DNA of 64,000 nucleotides. It comes from Homarus americanus. Lineage: Eukaryota > Arthropoda > Malacostraca > Decapoda > Nephropidae. Where the stretch lies: NCBI RefSeq assembly GCF_018991925.1, contig NW_024744357.1, positions 2,125,161 through 2,189,160 on the forward strand. Reading direction: 5' to 3'. Position numbers and translations under genes: made by a program. The notes beneath the pieces were generated by a model, which worked only from the letters and a program-made list of their open reading frames with translations, was not told where the DNA came from and searched no databases. Shown piece after piece: positions 42,906-53,574 of this stretch (positions within the stretch are counted from its first letter, which is position 1; each line of letters begins with the position of its first letter).

Positions 42906-43255
42906 GGTAAAAGTTATCGTACTCAAATCTTCGTACTTCAAGGGTAGGTTATCGTACTCAAATCTTCGTACTTAAAGGGTAAGGTTATTGTACTCAAATC
43001 TTCGTACTTAAAGGTAAGGTTATCGTACTCAAATCTTCTTACTCAAGGGTAAAGTTATCGTACTCAAATCTTCGTGCAGGGGTAAAGTTATCGTACTCAA
43101 ATCTTCGTGCTTAAGGGGTAAGGTTATCGTACCCAAATCTTCTTACTTCATGGTAAAGTTATTGACCAAATTTGTACTTAGGGTAAGTTTGTACCAAATC
43201 TTCATAGAGGTATGTACAACTTCATCAGGTAAGTTATCGTACCAAACCTTTGAGG
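42906..43255. repeat. About 37-bp tandem repeat, decaying to the right
   Basis: About nine copies of GGTAAGGTTATCGTACTCAA followed by ATCTTCGTACTTAAAG. Early copies are close to consensus and later ones (43140-43255) lose bases. No coding frame. Confidence 0.9.
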
Positions 43256-43703
43256 GTGAAGTCACATATCTTAGTACTCATGGGTTAAAATTTACTGGTA
43301 TATGAAGGAAGATATAGTAGATGAGAATGATGGTGAGAATGATGGAGATGGCAATATTATCTCCTTATCTCGACTAGAGATGAGAATATACTGTATATCT
43401 CTCTCTTCTGCCTCCACCCCTTTCTCTACCTTCCATCTCTCTCCTGCTCTTCACCTTCTCCACCGTTCCTTCTTTCTCTCTCCTTCCACCTTTTATCTAC
43501 CTTTCCTTCCTCCATCTTTGCCCATCCCCACCTTCCCTCCCTCCCAACTCCAGTTTGAAAGGATGGCACAAGTTGAGGAGAAGAGGGTTCCAATAATTTA
43601 CAGTCGTGAGGCATGATGGATAGTTCTAAACTCTTTCAAAACGACATAAACATTAAATATTTATGTGATTAATTGATAGGAGTAAAAAAATAGTTTGCAA
43701 AGA

Positions 43704-43736
<33 letters not shown>

Positions 43737-44124
43737 TAATAAATAATAATAAATACAACTCTATTCATGGACTGATACAAATATTAAAATAAAACAAACA
43801 TAATTTACATCAACACAATTTTTCTGGCACAAGGTTTTTAAACGGATTTGTATTTGGAGTGCAGAATCCAAATATGACTTTTGGTTTTGTCTATCATAAC
43901 GATTTTTGAGATATACCATATTGCACTTTTTGGGAAACGTAAACTTTGGATCAAAGATTGTCAAACAATGTATACATAAATTTTTTCAGCATTATAATTT
44001 GTATTTATAACCAAAATTGTTAATATCAAATTGAAAGTTAATGCACATATAATATTTAAATGTAACATTGAAGGGTGAAAAAACAATTAATGTACGGTAG
44101 AAGTAAAGTATTAAGATCTTACAG
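43256..44124. other. Unassigned AT-rich sequence with (AAT)n
   Basis: Pyrimidine-rich 43395-43550, (ATA)n at 43706-43753, otherwise AT-rich. No coding evidence. Confidence 0.6.
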
Positions 44125-45341
44125 TTACATAAACTTCCTTTTTTGATCTCTTATGTACAGCTGTCTCAACATCAAACTCCAGCAGTAGTCCGCCATCATG
44201 TTCGAGTCCCATCGACCTTGGTAACGTTCTTCCATTACTTTAATGTCTTGATGAAAGCGCCCTCTTGCTCCTCTCGCTCATTCCAGATTTTCTGGAAACT
44301 CGTCCAAGTGATGAACCTTGATACTCATTCAAAATCAGAGCAGCTCTTCCACAATTTCTTGATAGTTGTCAGCTTTCTTGTTCTAAGAGTTCCGCACCAC
44401 ATTAGAGGTTCTTTTGCTCAGTTTGTTGCAAGGAAGTGTGGATCTCTGAGTAGTGTTCTTATTTGAGGTCCATCAAAATCCTCGCTTTTTTTTCTTTTCT
44501 TCTCGTCGCTAAGACTTGAAAGGTTGAGCATAAATATTGATACACTTCCACTATGATCAAGAGCCTTGACGAATTGCTTCATGATACCAAGTTATATAGA
44601 GGAGGAAGGACAATGTTTTTCCTGTCAACCAGAGGATCGTTAATGATATTCTATGTCTCAAATAATTTTTCACCCAATGGTCTGCTGTAGCCCTGATGTC
44701 CCAGTAGCATGTTGTACACCTTCCTTGGCCCAATAGACCATTGTCCACACAAATTAACCATTCATGAGCATGGTATTGCAACCTCTCTAGAACAGTCTTA
44801 ATGTTTCATACTCTTCTTTAATTTGTACAGAATGTCCGATTGGAATTGAACCATACTTGTTTCCGTTATGAAGAAGAACACATTTCAAGCTCCTTTTAGA
44901 ACTGTCAATAAAAAGTCTCCAATCCTTACTATCATATGCTGGTAGTCCCATGGAGAGAAGAAGTCCTTCTACATCATTACAAAAACAAGCTGGTCATATG
45001 AATGAAAGTACTTCCGCAGTTGCTCTTCTCTGTTGCGATAAAAGGAGACACTCGTGCCAGGTTTTAAGAGTCGTTTCTCTTGAAGCCTGGAAGCTAACAA
45101 TTCAGCAGACTGTTTTGGCAAATTTAGATCTCTGACCAGATCATTCAATTCTGACTGAGTAAACAACGTTGGCTTTTCACAATCTTCACCAGATGGCTTG
45201 AAAAGATCAGTCTCTTCATCTTCATCAGTAGAAACAGGTGAATTACGGTCTATATCCTCAATCTCTGGTAGCTCAGTAAATTCTGGCACGTTACGTGATG
45301 GAGCAAATCTGAGATCAGATTTGGATTCAGCACCTTAAAGT
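44125..45341 (-). pseudogene. Decayed copy of an arthropod multicopy protein of unknown function
   Basis: Minus-strand translation in changing frames gives a collinear protein. An acidic N-terminus (FTELPEIEDIDRNSPVST) leads to SELNDLVRDLNLPKQSAELL, ASRLQEKRLLKPGTSVSFYR, CNDVEGLL and AYDSKDWRLFIDSSKRSLKC. It continues VLLHNGNKYGSIPIGHSVQI, HEWLICVDN, CTTCYWDIRATADHWVKN and DFDGPQIRTLLRDPHF, then FHQDIKVMEERYQGRWDSN, NMMADYCW and a C-terminal RDQKRKFM. I recall this order of motifs from a family repeated in many arthropod genomes under uncharacterized names. Stops and frameshifts (for example near 44787, 45030 and 44245) show it is dead here. A possible acceptor-like site precedes the first block near 45341. 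Conserved acidic positions (FIDSS, ICxD, the ERY helix) could suit a DDE-type transposase, but that is speculation. Confidence 0.6.
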
Positions 45342-46060
45342 TAGTAAAAAACAGTTAAAAGGTTTCATGCCAGAAAAAAAAATATTTTTTTGTAGACCAG
45401 TGTTATATAACCCAAATCAATGAACACAAAATAATTATCATGAGGCGCAAAAATAGAACCCAGTGAGTTTGTTTACATCCGGGAACGCGGGCACCGTCAG
45501 AGGTGTTGCTGTAATGAGATTAAACTAGGGAATCGGATCACCTTTAGATTAGACACCCCCAGCTTATTTCACCTGAAGAAAAGCCATACCTAGTTTATTT
45601 ACACATTAAAAGTAGGTACCCCAGCTTATTTTACCTGAAGAGTAGACATTCATAGTCTATTTCACCTTGGGATTAACCACCCAAATTCTACCTATGGGAA
45701 TTGGGTTAGGTTAATGTTAGGGTGGTTAATTTTCAGGTGAAATAAGCTGGGAGTGTCTAATCTTCAGATGAAATAAGCTGGGGGTGTCTAATCTTCGGAT
45801 GAAATAAGCTGGGGGTGTCTAATCTTCCAGTTATTTTAAGAGAATCTACCGAGAAGGAATTCCTTACTCTAAAGACCTTGTGGGTTGGGTGACGCCCCTC
45901 TAAGAAGCTCCCTCAGGTGTAAAAGTGTTGATGCCCCGGAGGGTGTTAGCGTGAAGGTCGCCCACATGGAATTTACGGAGGATGAGGGCGGCGGACTCTT
46001 TAACCCCTGGCGGTATGTTTTTTTGTGTGGGCATGATGCTTCCAAATGGTGAAAGGTGGA

Positions 46061-46062
<2 letters not shown>
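45342..46062. repeat. Foldback-family repeats (45545-45835) and unassigned flank
   Basis: Left side has CAGCTTATTTCACCTGAAG-type arms (45570, 45630). Right side has several reverse copies, GATGAAATAAGCTGGGGGTG (45780-45825), and the inner GGTGGTTAATTTTCAGGTGA shared with 7507-7530. The inversions suggest a nested or rearranged foldback element. Nothing is recognised in 45840-46062. Confidence 0.55.

Positions 46063-46112
<50 letters not shown>
46063..46112. repeat. (CT)n microsatellite
   Basis: About 25 CT dinucleotides followed by T-rich degenerate CTGT sequence to 46290. Confidence 0.96.
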
Positions 46113-46114
<2 letters not shown>

Positions 46115-46319
46115 ACTTTCTTTTTCTCTCTTAATACCTGTCTTCATATTTGTCTACTGTTTCTTTCACTGTCTGTCTCTCTGTTTATATATATTTTTAG
46201 GTCTTTTTGTCTTTTTCTTTGCCTTTGTTTTAATCTATTTTTATCTGTCTGTGTCTGTGTCTCTGTCTGTCTGTCTCTCCATCTTTCTGTCTCCCTTCTA
46301 TACGCATACCAGATAAACA

Positions 46320-46745
46320 AATAAGACCATTTAATACATAATTACCCCTAATTAGGCGACTACACACACCCTACAACAACGCCTTTAATTGGTCGTTAGG
46401 CAGTAAAGTAACCATCATTTAAGTAGCAAGTTAACCGTAAACACAAGGTCGTCCGTCGTCTATTGAGAAACAACAGATGGGGGAAAATTATCTAAGTTAT
46501 CCCTGTGATTTTCTGTGATCTTAAAGCCGTTTTCTGTGTTGTGGCATATATTGTGGTGACTGTCATTAGTCTAACCTCAACCTAACTTTTCATATTTTAA
46601 CCAAATTTAATAACTAATCTAACCAAACGTATTCAATAACAGATTAACTTATTAAGCTAACCTAAGCCCCAATTTTTTTACTAATCTAACTCACAAAACC
46701 TAACTTATGCTCCAACATCAATGCTTCTCTCAGTCAAGCCAGATG
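46320..46745. other. Unassigned, CCTAA-rich toward the LINE
   Basis: 46560-46735 contains many scattered CTAACC and CCTAA motifs (degenerate complement of TTAGG). The same flavour resumes at 47855-47990 beyond the LINE, so the LINE probably inserted into this sequence. Confidence 0.5.
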
Positions 46746-46746
46746 A

Positions 46747-47845
46747 CCAGCTGACTGGAAGACCTCTTATGTATCACCAGTGCCCAAGTCAACCAGCCCA
46801 CAATCCTTAAATCAGCTACGACCTATTGCAATCACCCCAATACCCAGCCTAATCTGTGAAAGTTTTGTGTTCGACTGGGCTTATGCTGATATTGCAGGAG
46901 TCGTAGACCCTCAGCAATTTGGCAATATGAAAACTTCCTCCACCACTCACTGTCTTGTCACCAACAACCATGTCACCATCAACCATACTAAGACCATGGT
47001 TATGCACATCAACCTCTCCTCCGACATTGTCCCACCTCCTTCCATTACTTTAGGTCCGAACACACTCCAGGTTAAAGATTCCACGAAGCTCCTCGGCGTC
47101 ACCATAGACAACAAACTAAATTGGAAACCACACGTCAGTGAAGTTGTCAAATCCTCCAGTTTCCGTCTCCACCTCCTCCGCCGACTCAAGTCCCTCGGAG
47201 TTCCTGCACCCGAGCTCCTCAGTGTTTACACAACATTCATACTTCCCAAGCTCACCTATGCCTCCCCTACCTGGTTTTCCTCCCTAAATGCCACACAACG
47301 TAAACACCTAGAAAAAGTGCAAAAGAGGGCATGCAAGACTATTCTCTCCCCTTCCTACTCCACATGTCGGGGGGCGCTCAGCTCACTGACCCTTTCGACT
47401 CTCACTGACCATCACCGCGACCTCATCTGCAGTTTGGTGGGAGGCTTCTGCACCATCCTCGACACCGGCTCCTACTACCACCTGAGGTCCCAAGCCCGAG
47501 AATTGCTGTTCGACACAGCAGCCGCGTCCAGCCCATGCGTGCACGAACTGATCGCTATAAGAACAGCCCAGTCCCAACCATTGTAAAAATTATCAATAAC
47601 TTGTAATAAACCAGTGTATTCACTCCCAGTAAATACTACTTCTTGCACTGTCACTATGTTGAAATGCACTGTAATTTGAGCTTTTCCCCATCTAGTTATT
47701 ATATGTCTTATTTGTATCACTTATGTTACTTGTATATTATTTGTAATTCGAAACCCATTCCCCAAATATGTAACTGTATATTTTCAGCCTTCTGGCTGCC
47801 AAGCTCTTTCAATAAACCGTTAATTATTATTATTATTATAATTTC
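46747..47845 (+). pseudogene. LINE (fourth lineage) with internal deletion of the RT core
   Basis: The 268-codon frame (46780-47586) starts with RT fingers (LNQLRPIAITPIPSLICESF, DPQQFGNMKTSSTTHCLV). It then jumps to the thumb region (INHTKTMVMHINL, KLLGVTIDNKLNWKPHVSEV, LLRRLKSLGVPAPELLSVY, PKLTYASPTWFSSLNATQRK, HLEKVQKRACKTIL). The palm with the AFD and YADD catalytic blocks is absent, so it cannot encode a working RT even though the frame is open. The C-terminal part after about 47400 is also atypical. A 3' UTR runs to CAGCCTTCTGGCTGCC and AATAAACCGTTAATT followed by (TTA)n at about 47823-47840. The 3' end matches the minus-strand fragment at 61585-61660. Confidence 0.8.
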
Positions 47846-48170
47846 CAAAGCAGACTAACCTAACTCAACCTGATCTAAATTTTCAATAACCTAACTTAAT
47901 CAAGCTTAGATAATTTCCAACACAAACCTAACCAAAACTTCGCAAGTCAAACCAAACAACACATTAATAATTCCTGAAATAGTTTATTTTTTTTTTTATT
48001 GTTATTATCATTTGCAGTGAACGGAGCTTATTAACCCTGACAGCTGCTGAAACGACTCGAGTGGGAATATGACCTTGGTGAACGGTGTGTAATAGACCTA
48101 CCTGACTTACACGTTAATAATGGGTTTTAAGGCTAACAGCACCGCGCACAGTTTCAGGAAGGGCCAGGCT
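47846..48170. other. Unassigned, CCTAA-rich then AT-rich
   Basis: Degenerate CCTAACC motifs to about 47990, then T-rich sequence. No gene seen. Confidence 0.5.
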
Positions 48171-48310
48171 ATACTACCCACACCATAACCCACACCACTA
48201 CCCACACCACAACCCACACCATAACCCACACCACTACCCACACCACAACCCACACCACAACCCACACCACTACCCACATCATAGCCCAAGTTACACCTAC
48301 ACCACTACCC
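48171..48310. repeat. 12-bp minisatellite, unit CCCACACCACTA
   Basis: About eleven copies of CCCACACCAC followed by TA, AA or ATAA. A Gly-rich minus-strand frame here comes from the repeat. Confidence 0.93.
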
Positions 48311-48400
48311 ACACACTCACACCGGATTTGACCATTTAAATTCTCTTATCACTAAATAATATAAGTTAGAATCCAAGAGAAGAAACTCACTAATAAATAA

Positions 48401-48407
<7 letters not shown>

Positions 48408-48481
<74 letters not shown>
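48408..48481. repeat. (TA)n microsatellite
   Basis: About 37 TA dinucleotides directly abutting the long hairpin. Confidence 0.97.
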
Positions 48482-48482
<1 letters not shown>

Positions 48483-48484
<2 letters not shown>

Positions 48485-48632
48485 ATAACATCACACAGGG
48501 AAAAGGGAAACAATGGAGCACCTTAGCTTTCGTCTTTATTCAAGACATCTTCAGAGGCAACTGAAGGTGTCTTGAATAAAGACGAAAGCTAAGGTTCTCC
48601 ATTGTTTCCCTTTTCCTTGTGTAATTTTATCA
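48483..48632. repeat. Long near-perfect hairpin (arms about 69 bp)
   Basis: Left arm 48483-48551 and right arm about 48564-48632 are reverse complements with about six differences, separated by roughly 12 bp. Each arm, read outward from the loop, has GTCTTGAATAAAGACGAAAG, itself a small stem-loop (GTCTT/AAGAC) followed by GAAA. The pair could be an inverted duplication of a retroelement end or a foldback MITE. It lies directly beside (TA)n. Confidence 0.8.
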
Positions 48633-48639
48633 AGATTTA

Positions 48640-49700
48640 TCTGATCCAAGTTTCCATTGTGAGTCTACATGAAATATATATTTATGTGTATAGTACTCAA
48701 TTCCAATTAATTTTTCCTCATGCTTCCAAATTATACATCGCCCAGATTCTTGGCTAAAGTGCAATATATGCTTGATGCCTGTAAAGGCCATAATTAGGAT
48801 AGAGAAAGAATGTCACACATAAAACACCAAAATTACATATAAAATATTTGAAAAAAAAACAAAAAACAAACAAATATAGAGTAAAACCACATAGCCACGA
48901 ATAAACCCACAAATGGATTAAAACCACATGAAAACAAACGAAAAAATATAGATTAAAACTACATAAAAACACGAGAAAACACTTAAAAAAATCATATAAA
49001 GCAAAACCGTATAGACCCTCAAAATACATAAAAATCACACAGTAAAACCACAAAAAACACGATAAAACACTAAAACACACGAAAAACCCCCACACAGATA
49101 GAGTAAACCCACAAACACGAAAAAACCCACAATTACAGTAAACCCCCCCCCAAAAAAAAAACACGAAAAGCCGACATAAAAGTAAAACCAAACAACTTCC
49201 ACTTCATCTGGTATTTATCATCGTCACTGTATTTAATTTACTGCTCCGGGTCATCAGGTTATCCTAAAATACTACGTTTTTATTCCTATCACCAAACAGT
49301 AACTTTCTTCTTCAGTCAGGTTCATCAGCGTCTTGGTGTATAAGCGCCCTTTACTCTAGTCATTATTTATTATATTGAGAATTAATAGAGATATGTGTAA
49401 TTGAAGAGTAAGCGCCCCCAGAGCCTATTTCATAAACCTCATAACGCCCCGCCCCCTTCTCCGAAAACGTGAATTTGTTTGTGACTTCGACGGTAAATAT
49501 TCCTTATCTTGAACTTTTTTCCACATATTTTTGTAAATTAGTGTTTTCAAGCAGTTATATCTTTATATGTATTAAAGTGTTAAAAAGTTATATATGAATT
49601 TATTTGTGATATATCAATATTAATCGAACATTATATAAGCCAATGGAGCTGCAAGGAGGGTGGAGGCTTGTACCACCATCTAAAAAAAACACTAGTGCGG
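48640..49700. other. AT-rich unassigned sequence with a degenerate A/C-rich periodic block
   Basis: 48880-49180 repeats loose AAAACCACATAAAAACACG-type units. The 145-codon hydrophobic minus-strand frame over it (49191-48754) is composition-driven and not accepted as a gene. No other feature seen. Confidence 0.5.
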
Positions 49701-49704
49701 TTCG

Positions 49705-49800
49705 GTTAGGTTAGTTTGTTAAGTTAGTTTGTTAGGTTAGGTTAGGTTAGGGTGTTTAACAATCATGTGAAATAAACTGGGGTGGCTAATCTTCAGGTGA
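49705..49800. repeat. TTAGG repeats with half of a foldback element
   Basis: (TTAGG)4 is perfect at 49732-49751, preceded by variant GGTTAG/TTTGTTA units, and followed by ATGTGAAATAAACTGGGGTG, which resembles one arm of the foldback family at 7507-7543 and 45730-45830. Confidence 0.7.
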
Positions 49801-50155
49801 TCTTCAATTTCTAACACAGGTATTGAGAATATTGAAACACCTGTTCGTCTATACACTGATATCCTCACATTTAAATTTATTCATATACACCTCACAGCAT
49901 ACGACAATCTACAAGAAGAGAGTGAAAGTATAGACCAAAACTTATGTATACTGTATTTCTAATTTGTATTCATTTATAGTGTATTTTTTAATTTCAGTAT
50001 ATACAACAATAGACTCGTACTTCTTAAAAACACGTAATACATTATCAACGTCGCCCAATTTGGCAATATTTTGGCCCTCAGCGCAAGAGTGAGCTGACAC
50101 CCTCATTTGCATACTGACAAAGGCATGGTGCGGAAATCTTACCACTCACCCTCTG

Positions 50156-50156
<1 letters not shown>
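49801..50156. other. Unassigned AT-rich spacer
   Basis: No coding frame with a recognisable domain. A 67-codon minus-strand frame (50145-49942) is not supported. Confidence 0.4.
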
Positions 50157-50186
<30 letters not shown>

Positions 50187-50570
50187 AGAGACAAGGAACT
50201 AGTAGAAACCGGAGGTACTAGAAGTTGTTGTGATTTTGTTCCAAGACTAGAAACCGATGGGAGTAGTAATAATTGTCACTAGAAACCATTGTGCTAGTGG
50301 ACCATCTCTGACTAGAAACCAGTAACTAGACATCACTGTAATAAAAAAACCTTCGTAACAAGATGGAACTGTAAATAGAAACCTTTGTAACTAGTGACCA
50401 TAATAATTAGAAACCATTGTGATAGGAGTTGCTGTAAATAGATACCAGAAAACATTACAACACATAAACCAGATTAACTAGACAGCTACCATTGTCCTTA
50501 AAAGAGGCCATTACAGATACACATATTCTGTAATAGATAACACTGGAACTAGGGACCAATGGGACGAGAA
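50157..50570. repeat. (CA)n and a degenerate 25-30 bp tandem repeat
   Basis: (CA)n at 50157-50182, then loose repeats of ACTAGAAACCATTGTGACTA (for example at about 50215, 50245, 50275, 50320, 50385, 50410). A late relative, CACTAGAGACCATTG, occurs at 51056. Confidence 0.6.
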
Positions 50571-51940
50571 AACTCATTCCCTACAGAGGTGCACAACATT
50601 CCACTTTCTCTCAGCCTCCGGTCCTCTCCATCATCAGCCTTCACTCGTGTATCTCGTGGTAGCATCTTAACCCTACTCCTATTTCTCTCTTACAGTACAT
50701 CAAAACTCTACCAAATCTAACATCAAGTGCTTGAACACCTCAACCCAAAAAATAAACTCAGAGTAGATACCAATGTTACCAGAGACCAAAGTTATATTGG
50801 ATACCTACGCAATATGTGTTCTCTGACATCATCACAAGGTAGCAAGTATCATTGGATCAGTCTATAACAAAGATACACCAAATGCCATTCGATATTTTCA
50901 AACCATATTAAAAGTAAGAACTCCAAATATACACCAACGTTTTCTCAGTTTAATTATTCATCTACAGTTATTATCTATGGTTCCATCCCTGTTTGTATAC
51001 CAGGAATCTATCAAAAACCTTCCGCTATTTTAAAACCACACGAAAAACCCACTGTCACTAGAGACCATTGGTAGAAGAGACCGCCACAAACCTCTCACAT
51101 ATGTTCACTGGAGTATCTGTTACAGTGACTCTGGTCCACAATTGCCTATGTTCACTGGTGTACCTCAGGGCGATATCTATGGTCCTCTCCAGTGTTTCGT
51201 TAACAACACTCTGGTATTTTAAAACTATAGTGTTTATTAATAATACAACACAGCTGCCTTTCAACCTCCGACTCTTAACACCCCCCCTCCCCCTGCCCCC
51301 AACAAAGGGTATGGGACACCCCAGCAGTAAGGGGTAGAGGTGGCATCCATTTTGGGATCAACAGCACAACTTTCACCCTTTGGACACAAGTGAGAGGACC
51401 TCTACCTGCCTCCCTGTACTGCGACTTTTATTTATTTATTTACATTCGATATCGTTTATTTTTCTTTCTTTAATCTTTGGAATTATTGTTTGATTTATTT
51501 GTCGAATCTGTATATTATTTTTATTCATTAATTCACGTGGTTTTCAGTACTGTATGTTTGAGTACATTATCGTATTTTCTATTTTTAGTAGTTTTTGCGT
51601 ATTAAGTGTATTTATATTTTGGCGTATCTCCATCTCTGGGTGAAGTTTGTGGTTAATTAAGAGTAAATGTTAATACTAAGCTGAGTGTCGACAGCAAAGT
51701 TGGTTGATCTGGGGAAAACTTAATGGTGAATTGAGTTGGTTATTAAGTTCAAACGTGTTTAAAGCAAAGAAAAAATTAATCAATATCTTAGCGGGTCTTC
51801 CAGTATATATTCTAGAGTATTAACAGTATTGTAACTTGGGAATAGAACTTGTCACTTGCTTAAGAAGACAACTAATATTCACTTATTAAAAAACAAGAAA
51901 TGTCCACCTGTTCTTAAGCACAATCTACCCCGAGGAAGAA
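50571..51940. other. Unassigned sequence
   Basis: No frame above about 90 codons and no domain motif. AT-rich from 51420 onward with one C-rich patch (51283-51300). It could be unique intergenic or intronic DNA. Confidence 0.4.
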
Positions 51941-52345
51941 GAGGGCAGGTGGGAGGGAGGAGGGAGGGAGGGAGAAGGAAGGAGGGAGGGGGAGGGGAGG
52001 GGTGGGAAGGAAGGAGGGAAGGGAGGGAGGGATGGTGGGAAGGATGGAGGGGGGAGGGAGGGAGGGAGGGAGGGAGGGAGGGAGGGAGAGGGAGGGAGGG
52101 AGGGAGGGAGGGATGGTGGGATGGGGGAGGGAGGGAGGGAGGTGGGGAAGGAAGGGAGGGAGGAAGGAGGGAGGAGGGAGGGAGGGATGGTGGGATGGTG
52201 GGAGGGAGGGAGGGGGAGGGAGGGAGGGAGGGAGGGAGGGAGGGAGGGGGGGAGGGAGGGAGGGAGGGAGGGAGGGAGGAGGGAGGGAGGGGGAGGGAGG
52301 GGAGGGAGGGAGGGAGGGAGGGAGGGAGGGAGGGATGGTGGGATG
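51941..52345. repeat. (GGGA)n-rich polypurine tract, about 400 bp
   Basis: GGGAGGGAGGGAGGG with AAGGA and TGGTGGGA interruptions. Many G-quadruplex motifs on the plus strand. Gly/Glu/Arg-rich and Pro/Ser-rich frames on either strand are artefacts of the repeat. Confidence 0.96.
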
Positions 52346-52464
52346 GTGGGAGGATGGGAGCACCTCTGAGGGTACCACCACCTGCCGCTCTAACAGGTGA
52401 ATTAGGGGCATTGAGGACATTTACTGTGTTCGTATGGCGAATTGAGTTCATGTTGTCAAGGTTA

Positions 52465-52840
52465 TTTCCTCCTTCTTTTTCTCCCTCCTCACTTTTTTCT
52501 TACTCTCCCACCTTCTCTCTCTTCCTTCTTCCCTTACCTCCTTCTTTCCTTACTCCTTCATTCTCTCCCTCTTTCCCACCTTCCCTCTCCCTTCTTCCCA
52601 TCCTTCCCACCTCCCTCCCTCCTTCCTTTTCTCCCCCTCTCCCACCTTCATTCTCTCCCTCCCATCTTCCCTCCTCATCTTCATCTCTCCCTCCCACCTT
52701 CATTCTCCCTCCCATCTTCATTCTCTCCCTCCCCACCTCTTTCCCTCCCACCTTCATTCTCTCCCTCCCAAAGTTGATGCTCTTGATTGGGTAAAGGGGG
52801 GGGGGACTGGCAGGCAGGGGGAGGGGGAGGGGGGGAGGGG
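52465..52840. repeat. C/T-rich tract (unit near CTCCCTCCCACCTTCATT) then G-rich patch
   Basis: Polypyrimidine on the plus strand to about 52775, opposite in polarity to the upstream purine tract. A second G-rich stretch at 52795-52845 contains GGGGGAGGGGGAGGGGG. Confidence 0.9.
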
Positions 52841-52995
52841 GCAGAAGGACGTGTGGTTGGACCCCTCCTCCGCTCCTTGAACTGGTATTTCCTGTTGACT
52901 TATTTAGCTTACGGGAATATCAAGTATATACAAATTTATATAAGGATAGAGGGTGACTACCTTAGAGAATTTAGAAATAACAGTAGCATTATTTT

Positions 52996-52998
<3 letters not shown>

Positions 52999-53030
<32 letters not shown>
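52999..53030. repeat. (CT)n microsatellite
   Basis: About 16 CT dinucleotides. Flanking 52846-52998 and 53031-53570 show no recognised gene; the latter is AT-rich. Confidence 0.95.
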
Positions 53031-53032
<2 letters not shown>

Positions 53033-53574
53033 CGTCTGTCTGTTTTCAGCACTTGTATCTTCACGCTCTCCTCTCACTCCCGGACCTCCAAAAAAACATT
53101 ATAATGTGAAGGTGTGGACAACATACCACCACCCACCAGAACAAAGACTATGCTCCCTTCCTCGAAATCAACACACATTAAAATATTCCTTTTGTCTAAG
53201 TATTAAGATTTTTCTAACACTTATACTTTTATACTTTTACTGTAACCTTAGAAACCATTATATTACACATTGTTACGTCGATATAAATAATTATATATTT
53301 TACCGCTACGACATGATCCTGACCTTGTCTGTCCACTTGCTTCATCCCAACACAACCCAAGTATCGCTCACACCAACTTATCAGATTATTATAAATCAAA
53401 TAATACTCTGTCTACTTTATATATTTTTGGCCAAATAAACTGTTTCAGTATCAATATCAAACAGTCTACTTGTCGTACCATCTTCCTAATTATCTTTTAA
53501 CATGATATTCAACTTTCAATCATCATAACAGCCAGCAGTTGATCCCGTTGTGTGGCAGGGTGTGGCCGCCTGCT

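Noticed and set aside
48754..49191. 145-codon hydrophobic frame, possible membrane protein
   Set aside because: Phe/Cys/Val composition follows from a degenerate A/C-rich periodic block; no signal peptide logic or conserved motif.
49705..49760. Chromosome end (telomere)
   Set aside because: Only four perfect TTAGG units embedded in other sequence.
51856..52794. Long Gly/Glu/Arg-rich frame and its Pro/Ser-rich mirror
   Set aside because: Product of (GGGA)n and C/T-rich repeats, not of coding selection.
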